Source of the DNA: JAAYDY01 sp964500225
Lineage (GTDB): Bacteria; Planctomycetota; Phycisphaerae; FEN-1346; JAACEH01
DNA: 64,000 nucleotides
Assembly: GCA_964500225.1 (NCBI GenBank)
Contig: CAZCOA010000007.1
Coordinates: 21,972-85,971, forward strand
Reading direction: 5' to 3'
Shown here piece after piece: positions 52,832 to 61,876 of this stretch. Positions within the stretch are counted from its first letter, which is position 1. Every line of letters begins with the position of its first letter. The position numbers were made by a program, and so were the translations under genes. A model generated the notes under the pieces. The model made no database searches. It worked only from the letters and a program-made list of their open reading frames with translations, and was not told the origin of the DNA.

Positions 52832-54277
52832 ATGCCGTCGAACGATCCCTTTGCCGTCGCCGACAATCCGCTGGTCTCGCGGTACGCCTCGGCCGAGATG
52901 TCGCACCTGTTCTCGCCGCGGTTCAAGCACGGCACCTGGCGCCGGCTTTGGATCGCCCTGGCCGAGGCCGAACAGGAACTCGGTCTGCCCATCACCGACG
53001 AGCAACTCGACCAGATGCGGCAGCATGTCGATGACATCGACTTCCAGCGCGCCGCCGAGCTGGAAAGCCGGTTGCGGCACGACGTGATGGCCCACGTGCA
53101 CGCCTTCGGCGAAGCGGCGCCCAAGGCCATGCCCATCCTGCACCTGGGCGCCACCAGTTGCGACATCGCCGACAACGCCGAACTGATCCAGATCCGCGAG
53201 GCTCTGCGTCTGCTGCGGCGGCGGCTGCTGGCCGCGATCGCGCCTCTGGCGGCGTTCGCGCGCCGGCATCGCGCGCGGCCCGTGCTCGCCCGAACCCACT
53301 ACCAGCCCGCCCAACTGACCACCCTCGGCAAACGCGCCTGCCTCTGGATCGAGGATCTGGTGACCGATCTGGACGAGGTGGACACGTTGCTCGGGCGGCT
53401 GGCGTTTCGGTCCATCAAGGGAACCACCGGCACCCAGGGCTCGTTTCTGGCGCTCTTCGACGGCGACCACGGCAAGGTCCGCGCCCTGGAGCGACGCGTC
53501 GCCGAGAAGATGGGCTTCGACAAGGTGCTTCCCGTGACCGGACAAACCTACTCGCGCAAACTCGACGCCCGTGTCGTCGCAGCCCTAGGCCAGATCGCCG
53601 TCAGCGCCCACAAGTTTGCCAACGACCTTCGCCTGATGGCCGGCATCAAGGAAATGGAAGAACCGTTCCAGCGCGACCAGATCGGTTCGTCGGCCATGGC
53701 CTACAAACGCAACCCCATGCGCAGCGAACGCATGACGGCCCTGGCGCGGTACGTCATCGGCCTGGTACCCACGGCGGCACAGACGGCCGCCGAGCAGTGG
53801 CTGGAGCGCACGCTCGACGACAGTGCCGCGCGGCGGCTCGTCCTGAGCCAGGGGTTCCTCGCCGCCGACGCGATTCTGCTGATCTACGCGAACGTGGCCG
53901 ACGGGCTGGTGGTGTACCCGAAGATTCTCGACCGGCTGATCGCCGAGGAACTGCCGTTCATGGCGACCGAGAACATCCTGATGGCCGGCGTCCGCGCCGG
54001 CGGCGACCGCCAGGAACTGCACGAACGCATTCGCCGCCACAGCCAGGAGGCCGCCCGCACCGTCAAGGTCGAAGGCCGTCCGAACGACCTGATCGAGCGC
54101 CTGCGCGGCGACACGGCCTTCGCCCGCGTGGACCTCGACGCCGAACTGAAGGCCGAGAAGTTCATCGGGCGCAGCGTCGAGCAGACCGACGAGTACCTGG
54201 CCGCCGTCGTCGAGCCGATCCTGAAAGCCAACGCCGACGCCCTGGGCGACGCCGCGGCACCGGAGCTGCGCGTCTAG
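52832..54277 (+). CDS. purB: Adenylosuccinate lyase
   Basis: Cleaves SAICAR and adenylosuccinate in purine synthesis. 481 residues from ATG 52832. Segments SHLFSPRFKHGTWRRLWIALAEAEQ, MPILHLGATSCDIADNAEL, ARTHYQPAQLTTLGKRA and the signature QIGSSAMAYKRNPMRSE (fumarase/aspartase family; usual GSSxMPxKxNP) are all present. The SKxN-type loop fits the plant/eukaryote-like subgroup. A GC palindrome follows the stop. Confidence 0.95.
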   Translation: MPSNDPFAVADNPLVSRYASAEMSHLFSPRFKHGTWRRLWIALAEAEQELGLPITDEQLDQMRQHVDDIDFQRAAELESRLRHDVMAHVHAFGEAAPKAMPILHLGATSCDIADNAELIQIREALRLLRRRLLAAIAPLAAFARRHRARPVLARTHYQPAQLTTLGKRACLWIEDLVTDLDEVDTLLGRLAFRSIKGTTGTQGSFLALFDGDHGKVRALERRVAEKMGFDKVLPVTGQTYSRKLDARVVAALGQIAVSAHKFANDLRLMAGIKEMEEPFQRDQIGSSAMAYKRNPMRSERMTALARYVIGLVPTAAQTAAEQWLERTLDDSAARRLVLSQGFLAADAILLIYANVADGLVVYPKILDRLIAEELPFMATENILMAGVRAGGDRQELHERIRRHSQEAARTVKVEGRPNDLIERLRGDTAFARVDLDAELKAEKFIGRSVEQTDEYLAAVVEPILKANADALGDAAAPELRV

Positions 54278-54294
54278 TGCCGGTCCGGCCCCTC

Positions 54295-54321
54295 GTGGCC
54301 GCGCACGTGCGGCCATGCCAC
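54295..54321. repeat. REP-like GC palindrome
   Basis: GTGGCCGCGCACGTGCGGCC followed by ATGCCAC, a near-perfect palindrome 18 bp after the purB stop. Confidence 0.55.
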
Positions 54322-54430
54322 CTTATCGCCGGGGCCGTGCCTGCTCCGTTTGGCACGGTGGTTACGCGAAGCCACAGACTCGACGGCAGACGGAACGTTC
54401 ATAAGCTGTGCACCAGGAGCGACGACGACC

Positions 54431-55144
54431 ATGACCGAGCCCCGCCCGTGCGACCACGCGAAGCGGTTTCACCTGTTTCTCCTGCTCTCGGCCCTGGCGT
54501 ATCTGGCCTGGTCGGGCGTGCGGCCGCACGATCGCGTCACGTGGGCCGAGGAAGTGGCGCCGGCCGTGGTCGGCGGCGCGCTGCTCGTGCTGACCTACCG
54601 GCGGTTCCGCTTCAGCACGCTGAGCTACTGCTTCATGTGGCTGTTCTCGCTGATCCTGATCACGGGCGGCCACTGGACCTATGCCCGCGTGCCGCTCGGG
54701 TTCTGGGCCAACGACGTCCTGGGCGCGCTGGGCACATGGCTGGGCGATGCGTTCGGGTGGTCGTGGGCCCGCGAGGCGTTCCAGATGCAGCGGAACCACT
54801 TCGACCGGTTCGGCCACTTCTTCCAGGGCGTCATCCCGGCACTGGTCGGCCGCGAGCTGCTGCTGCGCACGTCGGCGATCCGTCGCGGCAAATGGCTTGC
54901 CTTTATCCTGCTATGCTTCGCCTTGACCGTCAGCGTGCTGTATGAGTTCATCGAGTGGTGGGTTGCCGCCGCGCAAGGCGCCTCGGCCGAAGCGTTCCTC
55001 GGCACCCAGGGCGACCCCTGGGACGCCCAGAAAGACATGTTCATGGCCGGCTGCGGCGCGGTGACCGTCATCCTCTTCCTCCAACGTCCGCAGGACGCCT
55101 CCCTGCGCCGATTGCCCGCCGATGCTTTGCCTTGCCAACCGTAG
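54431..55144 (+). CDS. DUF2238 (YjdF-like) membrane protein
   Basis: 237 residues from ATG 54431. Five or six membrane helices with the DUF2238 signature GTQGDPWDAQKDM near 202 and RNHFDRFGHFFQGVIPALVGRE. The family is of unknown function. CAGGAG precedes the ATG. It is the last chromosomal-type gene before the phage cluster. Confidence 0.85.
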   Translation: MTEPRPCDHAKRFHLFLLLSALAYLAWSGVRPHDRVTWAEEVAPAVVGGALLVLTYRRFRFSTLSYCFMWLFSLILITGGHWTYARVPLGFWANDVLGALGTWLGDAFGWSWAREAFQMQRNHFDRFGHFFQGVIPALVGRELLLRTSAIRRGKWLAFILLCFALTVSVLYEFIEWWVAAAQGASAEAFLGTQGDPWDAQKDMFMAGCGAVTVILFLQRPQDASLRRLPADALPCQP

Positions 55145-55654
55145 AGCGCCCCCGCCAGCGGGCGCGATGCCTTTCTGTTGCGTACGAACCGATTCTGCAA
55201 AGCGGCCCGCATAGCCGCAGTGCTGTCACGCGCGGGGCGTTGTGGCCGGTCGCATGTATGCCGCGTACCTGCAGGCCGGGCGCGACGCACGTGCGTTGCG
55301 GTGTAATGCCCGGGCGCAGCGGGGATTGCGCGGTCGTCCGGTCCGTGGCGCGGCGGGCGACAACCGTCCGCGAAGGCCCGTTCGAGCGGCCCGCGCAACC
55401 GCGTTGATCCCGCCAAGAAGCTGTCACGTTGCAGCGCTACAGGGGCATCGCAAAAAGCAGATTCTCCGTGGAAATCGTTTTCCCCATGCGCCGGGCCTCC
55501 AAAGGGCCGCGTGGCGCGTCGTGTTCGTGCGGTGAAAGACCGCCCGCGGCGGCGGTGCGCCCCGCGACAACGGCCGGTCAGGGTGAGGGGGCCGCACGAC
55601 GGCGGAGGCCCTCCGACGCAACGACGCCCGCCGCCGAGCCACAGGGGAACGACC
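55145..55654. other. Boundary between chromosomal genes and phage cluster
   Basis: 510 bp with no convincing gene. No attachment-site direct repeat, tRNA or integrase was seen. A terminase, expected before a portal gene, is absent here. Confidence 0.55.
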
Positions 55655-57151
55655 ATGGATTTCGACTTCAGCCGTTTCGTTCGGCCGCCGCTCGATGAGG
55701 CCTACATCCGGTACCTGATCCAGGAAGAGATGCCCGACCGGGCCGTGGTGTTTCGGCGTCTGTGGGGCTACTACCGCAACGAGCTGGACGGCTTGGCCGG
55801 CGACCGGCTCAGTTCGGCCTCGGACGACTGGGCGGAGGTCGCGCGGCCGTATGTCCAGGAGCAGGAGTTCGGCCTGCCGGCGCGGATCACCGGAATCAAC
55901 CGGCTCGGCTATGCGGCCACGACCTCCGGCGGCGAACAGATCCGTCGCAAGGAAGTTGTCATCGAGAACGACATCGGATGGCGCATCGACACGGGGGTCC
56001 ACTACCTGTTCGGCCAGGCGCCGCGTCTGGTGAGCCTGTGCGCCGACGCGGAGCGGGCCCGCCGCATCGAGCAGGCGCTCCAGGCCGTGTACGACGCCAA
56101 CGGGGGCGTGTCGCTGTGGCAGGAAGCGGCGCTGCTGGGTGCGGTATTTGGCTTCGTGGACCTGGTGGTCCGTCCGCGTGCCGGTCTGGTGCGGCACGAC
56201 GGCCGGTGGTTCATCGACGACCGGGATGGTCGCCGCCCGATCGATCCGCTGACGGCCGTTCAGGTGGAACCGATCGAGGCGGGCCGGGCGATGCCGATTC
56301 TGAGCGAGGACGATTACCGTCGCCTGGACGCCTACGTCCTGCACTATACGAAGCTTCTGAACCGCATGTCGTCGCACGCCCTGTTCGAGCGCGTCGGGCA
56401 CCAAGCCGTGTGCGACGTCACGGAAATCCTCGGCGCCGACTGGTGGCAGTATTACGAAGACGGCGAGCTGGCTGCCGAAGGACCCAACATTCTCGGCCGC
56501 GTGCCCGTGGTCCATATCCAAAACCTTCCGCTGCCGGGCAACTACGAAGGCGCCGGCGAGGTCGAGCCGCTGATTCCGCTCCAGGACGAACTGAACACGC
56601 GTCTGAGCGACCGCGCGACGCGCGTGACGTTCCAGAGCTTCAAGATGTACCTCGGCCGCGGCATCGAGAACTTCGAGAACCGGCCCATCGCCCCCGGGCG
56701 CATGTGGTCCACGGACAATCCCGACGCCTCGATCGAGGTCTTCGGCGGCGACTCGGAATCGCCGAGCGAGGACGCGCACATTGCGCAACTGCGCGAGGCC
56801 ATGGACAAGACCAGCGGCATCACGCCCGTGGCGGCCGGGTTGATCCGCGACCGGCTCGGCCGGCTGACCAGCGCCGCGGCCCTGCGCGTTACGCTCATGG
56901 GCACCCTGGCCCGCCTTCAGCGCAAGCAGATCACCTATGGCGAGGGGATGGTGCGGCTGAACGACATGGTTCTGGATCTGCTGGACCGCCTCGGCGTGCT
57001 GGCGACGTCGCCCGAGGAGCGGCGCACGCGGATCGAGTGGCCGAATCCACTGCCTGACAGCCGCCACGACGAACTTCAGGACGCGAAAGTGAAGCTGGAC
57101 CTCGGCGTGCCGCGGGAGACGGTCCTGCGGGAGCTGGGGTACGACCTCTGA
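55655..57151 (+). CDS. Phage portal protein
   Basis: 498 residues from ATG 55655. The pattern INRLGYAATTSGGEQIRRKEVVIENDIGWRIDT, NYEGAGEVEPLIPLQDELNT and SGITPVAAGLIRDRLGRLTSA is that of SPP1 Gp6-type portals (ring at the head vertex). A terminal helical segment ends the protein. It is the first gene of the phage cluster. No terminase lies upstream, which is odd because large terminase normally precedes the portal. Confidence 0.82.
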   Translation: MDFDFSRFVRPPLDEAYIRYLIQEEMPDRAVVFRRLWGYYRNELDGLAGDRLSSASDDWAEVARPYVQEQEFGLPARITGINRLGYAATTSGGEQIRRKEVVIENDIGWRIDTGVHYLFGQAPRLVSLCADAERARRIEQALQAVYDANGGVSLWQEAALLGAVFGFVDLVVRPRAGLVRHDGRWFIDDRDGRRPIDPLTAVQVEPIEAGRAMPILSEDDYRRLDAYVLHYTKLLNRMSSHALFERVGHQAVCDVTEILGADWWQYYEDGELAAEGPNILGRVPVVHIQNLPLPGNYEGAGEVEPLIPLQDELNTRLSDRATRVTFQSFKMYLGRGIENFENRPIAPGRMWSTDNPDASIEVFGGDSESPSEDAHIAQLREAMDKTSGITPVAAGLIRDRLGRLTSAAALRVTLMGTLARLQRKQITYGEGMVRLNDMVLDLLDRLGVLATSPEERRTRIEWPNPLPDSRHDELQDAKVKLDLGVPRETVLRELGYDL

Positions 57152-57164
57152 CAGGAGACAGGCG

Positions 57165-57755
57165 ATGACGATCCCGGTGGATCAGCAAAGGCCCTCGACG
57201 GGGCAGGACGGGCAGGAGCCCAAGAAGACGGACGTGCGCGAGAGCATTCGGTATCGGCGTCGGGCACAGGACGCCGAACAGCGTGCGGCCGAGTTGGAAC
57301 GTGCCATGGAGCGTCTGCACGAGGAGCACAGCGTGCGGCTGGAGTCGCTGGACGGGGAACTGGCCGAGTGGCGTCGTCGGTGCGAGCAGGCGGAGCAGGA
57401 GGCGGCGGCGCTGGCGCGCGACCGTCGGATCGAGCGAGAGCTGCTGCGGCTCGGGGCCCGCGACCCGGAGACGGCGTTGCTGGTGGTTCGGGAGCGTCTG
57501 GCCCAGGGCGGCGGCGCCGCGGAGGCGGACCTGGCGGCTGTGGCGGCCCAGGTGCTTCAGGAGAAGCCGTACCTGAGGGCCGACGGCGGCGCCGGCGAGG
57601 TGGTGCCGCCCCTGGGGCGTCCCAGCGCGGTGGTGCGTCCGACGGCGTCGCAGCAGAAGCCTCGCAGCGGCCGGTTGGCGGCCGAGGCGCGCCAGACGGG
57701 ACGCCGCACCGACCTGTTGCGGTACATGCAGGCTCGCCGCACGAGGAACTCCTGA
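57165..57755 (+). CDS. Scaffold-like coiled-coil phage protein
   Basis: 196 residues. A strong coiled coil (about 25-90: RESIRYRRRAQDAEQRAAEL, EEHSVRLESLDGELAEW) and a helical tail (DPETALLVVRERLAQGG). Gene order portal-scaffold-capsid and the charged coiled coil fit a phage scaffold (Gp20-like), but there is no sequence motif to prove it. No separate protease is present. Confidence 0.65.
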   Translation: MTIPVDQQRPSTGQDGQEPKKTDVRESIRYRRRAQDAEQRAAELERAMERLHEEHSVRLESLDGELAEWRRRCEQAEQEAAALARDRRIERELLRLGARDPETALLVVRERLAQGGGAAEADLAAVAAQVLQEKPYLRADGGAGEVVPPLGRPSAVVRPTASQQKPRSGRLAAEARQTGRRTDLLRYMQARRTRNS

Positions 57756-57836
57756 CGGCCTGGGATGCTCCGCGGTGCGTCGGAACAGAGCGTGACGAAC
57801 AATCGGTTTCTGGGAACACAAGAAAGGGAAGATGCC

Positions 57837-58988
57837 ATGTCGTTTACTGGAAAAGCGACGTACGACGGCGGCGCGACGCTGCCGGAGATGGTGGAGGACG
57901 TGTCGGACCTGGTGGGGATCGTCAGTCCGTACGAGACGCCGCTGCTGGATGTACTGGGCGATCCGCAGCGGGCGGCGTTGAGCACGCATCACGAGTGGCT
58001 GGAGGATGCGCTGCTGCCGAATCGGGACGCGGTCAAGACGACGCCGATCAGTCCGCTGCTGGCGATGACGATCGAGGTCGTGACGCCGGCGAGTTTCCGC
58101 ATCGGCGACCAGATCAAGGTGGGCACGGAGCTGATGCTCGTGACCGACGTGGACATGGGGGCCTCTGCGGTGGACGTGATCCGCGGCTACGGCAACACGA
58201 CGGCGGTGTCGGTGGCCGCCGGGGACGTGATCGAGATTCTGGGCAACGCGGGCCTGGAGGGCGGCACGGCCGACGACGCGCGGTTTACGGTTCGGCAGCG
58301 GCGCGGCAACTGGACGCAGATCTTCAGCAAGACGATCCTCGTCAGCGGCAGCGACCTGGCGGTGCGTCACCACGCAGTGGCGGACGAGCTGGACTACCAG
58401 AAGCAGGAGCGTCTGCGGGAGCTGCTGCGCGACCTGGAGAACACGGTGTTGAACGGGGCGGCGCCGGCCTCGACGCCGCAAGGCAGCCCGTATGTGCGTC
58501 GGACGATGCGGGGCATCCTGGCGTCGCTGGAGACGAACCGGTTCGTGCCGGGCCAGAACGGGTTCCCGTCGGGTCCTGGGCTGGACGAGGCGATGCTGAA
58601 CACGGCGCTGCGTCGCATCTGGGAGCACTCGGCCGGGAACGTGGACACGATCGTCGTCAACGGGTACCAGAAGCGGGTGATTTCGAGCTTCACGGCGACG
58701 GCGCAGCGGTACAGCCCGGAGGACGATCGGGTGCGTCGGGTGGTGGGCGTGTACGAGAGCGACTTCGGGGTGCAGCGGGTGGTGCTGTCGCGGTGGGTGC
58801 CGGCGGACACGGTGCTGCTGCTGGACTCCAGCCGCGTGAGCGTGTTGCCGCTGTCGGGGCGTAGTTTCCACTACAAGCCGCTGGCGGCGACGGGCGATTT
58901 CGAGAAGGGCGAGCTGATCGGCGAGTACACCGTGGAGCTGCGCAACGAGGGCGCGCACGGGATGATCAGCGGCCTGGCGACGGCCTGA
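57837..58988 (+). CDS. Phage major capsid protein (SU10/DUF5309-like)
   Basis: 383 residues from ATG 57837 (AAGGGAAG upstream). SFTGKATYDGGATLPEMVEDVSDLVGIVSPYETPL resembles the N-terminus of SU10-type major capsid proteins. LRELLRDLENTVLNG, TMRGILASLETNRFV and VVNGYQKRVISSF fit the HK97-fold spine. Length and position after the scaffold are right. Called as capsid with moderate certainty. Confidence 0.75.
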   Translation: MSFTGKATYDGGATLPEMVEDVSDLVGIVSPYETPLLDVLGDPQRAALSTHHEWLEDALLPNRDAVKTTPISPLLAMTIEVVTPASFRIGDQIKVGTELMLVTDVDMGASAVDVIRGYGNTTAVSVAAGDVIEILGNAGLEGGTADDARFTVRQRRGNWTQIFSKTILVSGSDLAVRHHAVADELDYQKQERLRELLRDLENTVLNGAAPASTPQGSPYVRRTMRGILASLETNRFVPGQNGFPSGPGLDEAMLNTALRRIWEHSAGNVDTIVVNGYQKRVISSFTATAQRYSPEDDRVRRVVGVYESDFGVQRVVLSRWVPADTVLLLDSSRVSVLPLSGRSFHYKPLAATGDFEKGELIGEYTVELRNEGAHGMISGLATA

Positions 58989-59176
58989 GGCGGGAGGCGC
59001 GTATCGGGCAGGCGAGCGGGGCGAGGCGATCGCGGGCTGTACCGGCTCAGACCCCTTGCGAGGCGACGGACGCGTCGCCCAACGACCTGTGTGGAGCGGA
59101 CGGAAGGCCCGCGAGGCTTCCTCCGCCGCCGGCTCGGTGCCGCAACGAGGTGCAGCAGTCAAGGGAGAACAAGACC

Positions 59177-59827
59177 ATGGCGAAATTCTCGACCGATGCG
59201 GACCTGGTGACGTGGGAACCGACGTTGATGGCGGACCTGGCGGTGCCTGGTCAGCGTCTGTGCAGCGGCAGCGACGGGGCGACGTCGGGGCTGAGCCTGA
59301 CCAGCGCGAGGGCGCGTTTCGCCGACGCGGCCGTCGCACCGGGGCACGTCGTGCGTCTGGTGACGGCCGAGGGCGACGACGCGGGATGTTACCGGGTGCT
59401 CAGCGTTGTGTCGCAGACGGAGATGTTGGCGACGGCGATCGGGCGGACGGACGATCCGGTGGATCTGCCGTCGGGGACGGCGTGGCGCTATGCGATCGAC
59501 ACGTTCGATCCGCAGGCCGAGGAGGTGGGTTTCGAGCTGCTGTCGCGGCTGGGGCTGGCGGTGGACGAGGAGGGGGCAGATCAAGCGGCACTGGTTCTGG
59601 AGCCGCGGTCGCTGCGTCGGGCGAGCGTGTTCGCGTGTCTGGCGATGATCTTCGAGGGGGCCAGCGGCACGGGGCCCGAGGGACGGAACCTGGCGGCGAA
59701 GGCGGCGCTGTACCGGCGGCTCTACGACAAGGAACTGAGCACGCTGCGTGTGCGGCTGGACCGCGACGGCGACGGCCGGGGCGACGATCTGCGCGCGCCG
59801 GGCAGCATCCGGTTGCAGCGCGGGTGA
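59177..59827 (+). CDS. Head-completion/adaptor-like phage protein
   Basis: 216 residues from ATG 59177 (AAGGGAG upstream). Beta-rich N-terminal half (LVTWEPTLMADLAVPGQRL, VVRLVTAEGDDAGCYRVLSVV) and a helical end (ASVFACLAMIFEGASGTGPEG, LYRRLYDKELSTLRVRLDRD). The end resembles gp6-like head-tail connectors. Weak assignment, helped by position between capsid and tail genes. Confidence 0.55.
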   Translation: MAKFSTDADLVTWEPTLMADLAVPGQRLCSGSDGATSGLSLTSARARFADAAVAPGHVVRLVTAEGDDAGCYRVLSVVSQTEMLATAIGRTDDPVDLPSGTAWRYAIDTFDPQAEEVGFELLSRLGLAVDEEGADQAALVLEPRSLRRASVFACLAMIFEGASGTGPEGRNLAAKAALYRRLYDKELSTLRVRLDRDGDGRGDDLRAPGSIRLQRG

Positions 59828-59848
59828 CGGGAATCGGGAGACGAGACG

Positions 59849-60700
59849 ATGACGGGACGCGGGATGTCGTTGATGGCGATGGTGCGGCGTGCGTTGGCGG
59901 CTTTGCCGGGGTCGGCGTCGGTGCGGATGGTGCGTGACCGCCGGCAGGAGAGCCTGCCGTTGGGTCAGATGGCGGCGCACTTGGTGCAGCCGCTGGACAG
60001 CCGCGAGGTGTCGTGGCCGCAGTCGTCGGGGTGGCGTTACGAGGTGAACCGCTTTGCGTTGGCGACGGTGGGGCGTGGCCGTCCTGGAACGGCGTCGCAG
60101 GAGCAGGTGGCGTCGTTGCACGGGGCGGCGTTGGCGGCGCTGACGAGCGACGCGGGGTTGCTGGCGGTGTTGAGCGACGGTCCCGCGTTGAGTGGGGCGG
60201 AGTGGTCGGGGTCGATCGGACCGGTGCGTGTGGGCCGGACGGCGATGGATGACGGTCGCGCAGGGGATCCGCTGACGGTGGTGACGGAAGTGGTGTTGTG
60301 CAGTCTGATCGAGTCGCCGACGGAGTCGATCACGCTGGACGGCGCGCCGCTGTTTGAGAGCGGCCCGTCGGAGTTGATGGCGGAGGGTCCACGTCGGCTG
60401 TCGGCGGACCGGCTTTTCAATGGGCTTCGCGGGGGGGGGGTGGTGGACGTGGGGGCGCGGGCGCGGCGTCTGGTGCAGCAGGGTCGTCTGATGGCGGCGA
60501 GCGAGACGGCGCTAGCGCAACTGGAGGCGGCGATCGAGGCGATGGCCGCCGGCGACGTGCACGAGCTGGTGGACCGGGACGGGACAACGTATCCATACGT
60601 GCGTCTGGAGCGGTTCGAGCGGACGGGTCCTGTGGAATCGGGGCGTGCGTGGCATCGACCGTATCGGATCGAGTACACGCAGTTGTTGCGCGAGGGATAA
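59849..60700 (+). CDS. Phage structural protein of unknown role
   Basis: 283 residues. No recognised motif; the C-terminus (VHELVDRDGTTYPYVRLERF, then PYRIEYTQLLREG) looks like a phage tail or tail-completion protein. A run of ten G residues (60431-60440) lies inside the gene, encoding Arg-Gly-Gly-Gly; it is a likely slippage point that would shift the frame. GGGAGACGAGACG lies upstream. Confidence 0.55.
   Translation: MTGRGMSLMAMVRRALAALPGSASVRMVRDRRQESLPLGQMAAHLVQPLDSREVSWPQSSGWRYEVNRFALATVGRGRPGTASQEQVASLHGAALAALTSDAGLLAVLSDGPALSGAEWSGSIGPVRVGRTAMDDGRAGDPLTVVTEVVLCSLIESPTESITLDGAPLFESGPSELMAEGPRRLSADRLFNGLRGGGVVDVGARARRLVQQGRLMAASETALAQLEAAIEAMAAGDVHELVDRDGTTYPYVRLERFERTGPVESGRAWHRPYRIEYTQLLREG
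60431..60440 (+). repeat. Homopolymer G10 tract inside a phage gene
   Basis: Ten G residues in the coding region of 59849-60700. It could be a phase-variation tract or a sequencing/assembly length error. Confidence 0.6.
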
Positions 60701-60707
60701 GCGCGCG

Positions 60708-60734
60708 TCATGGCCGCGCGGGCGCGGCCGTGCC
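60708..60734. repeat. REP-like GC palindrome
   Basis: CATGGCCGCGC and GCGCGGCCGTGCC arms around G, seven bases after the stop of the preceding gene. Same family as at 54295. Confidence 0.55.
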
Positions 60735-60770
60735 GCGTGCGCGGCGTGGATCGGAAAGCGGGAGGCGGCG

Positions 60771-61502
60771 ATGGGGTATTCGACGGCGGGCATCTCGCGG
60801 GTGCGTGTGTTGCCGTGCGCGGTGTCGGCGGACGACCGGGGCGTGGCCGCCGTGGAACCGGGCTTTATCGAGGTGCGGTTCGAGTCGTCGGCGGCGGGCA
60901 AGCACCATCAGGCGTACGTGGACGGTCGCTTGGCGGCGGTGAGCGTGACGACGGCGGACCGCGTGCTGCGGGCGGCGGCGTGCACGACGGCGGCGTCGGT
61001 GGTGGAAGTGGTGGCGGTGGACCCTGAGGATCGGTGGACGGACTTCGGCGGCGAGTTGTCGGGGTTCGCGGGGCCGGAGGGGTCGCGTGTGCGTGTGACG
61101 TGGTACGGGGGTCGGTATCTGGGGGACGACCTGGACCACTTCGATGTGTACGGCGGCCCGGCGGGGTCGGTGGATCGCGAGCATCCGCTGAACGCCGAAC
61201 CGATCGCGGCGACGGTGGGCGGGCAGTGGCTGGGCGGATTCGGTCGCGGCGGCTATGGCCGCGGAGGATACGGTCGCAGTGCGACGGCCTATGAGCTGGT
61301 GACGGAGAAGCTTGGGCCGGGGGAGTACGAGTTTGAGGTGGTGGCGGTGGACGCGTGGGGAAACGCGACGGGCGGTCCGACGGCGACGGTGCGTGCGACG
61401 GTGCGGGGGTACGCGCGGCCGCCGGCGACGGTGTCGGTGACGGGGTACGACGCCGAGACGCGGACGGCCGAGGTGTCGTGGTCGGCGAGCGAGGATCTTT
61501 GA
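60771..61502 (+). CDS. Fibronectin-like phage tail protein with Gly-rich insert
   Basis: 243 residues from ATG 60771 (GGGAGG upstream). A fibronectin type III-like domain (VRVTWYGGRYLGDDLDHFDVYGG, then GPGEYEFEVVAVDAWGNATG) is interrupted by a Gly/Arg/Tyr insert (GGFGRGGYGRGGYGRS, about 158-173). The protein stops in what looks like a second such domain (TVSVTGYDAETRTAEVSWSA), so it may be truncated or naturally short. Likely a tail or baseplate surface protein. Confidence 0.6.
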   Translation: MGYSTAGISRVRVLPCAVSADDRGVAAVEPGFIEVRFESSAAGKHHQAYVDGRLAAVSVTTADRVLRAAACTTAASVVEVVAVDPEDRWTDFGGELSGFAGPEGSRVRVTWYGGRYLGDDLDHFDVYGGPAGSVDREHPLNAEPIAATVGGQWLGGFGRGGYGRGGYGRSATAYELVTEKLGPGEYEFEVVAVDAWGNATGGPTATVRATVRGYARPPATVSVTGYDAETRTAEVSWSASEDL

Positions 61503-61542
61503 AGGGAGGCGCCGCGGCGCGCCGCAAGAAACGAGGTGGGAG

Positions 61543-61788
61543 ATGGCATCGACGTACACGGAGCGGCTGGGGCTGGAGAAGCCGGGCAACAACGACCATG
61601 TGGACGCGTGGGACGCGGTGATGAATGCGAACTTCGACGCGATCGACGCGGCGATGTTCACGGCGCCGGTGCGGACGTCGGATCCGTCGTCGCCGCGGGC
61701 CGGGGAGATGTGGGTGCGGAGCGACCTGGGCGAGTTTCGCGTGCGTGTGGGGGCGACGACGTACAAGGCGGCGTTGACGGCGGTGTAG
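61543..61788 (+). CDS. Small phage tail-fibre-like protein
   Basis: 81 residues. TERLGLEKPGNNDHVDAWDAVMNANFDAID is like the short N-terminal attachment segment of phage tail fibres (a 'VD.W....N.NFD.ID' pattern). GAGGTGGG lies upstream. Perhaps the base of a fibre whose receptor-binding part is the next gene. Confidence 0.65.
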   Translation: MASTYTERLGLEKPGNNDHVDAWDAVMNANFDAIDAAMFTAPVRTSDPSSPRAGEMWVRSDLGEFRVRVGATTYKAALTAV

Positions 61789-61876
61789 GCGGCGTCGAGG
61801 CGGAGGCTTCCGGGGCCGGTGCGGCCGGGAAGTGCGGTCCGACAGGCGCGGCGGCCCGGCCGGGGAGAGGCATCGT

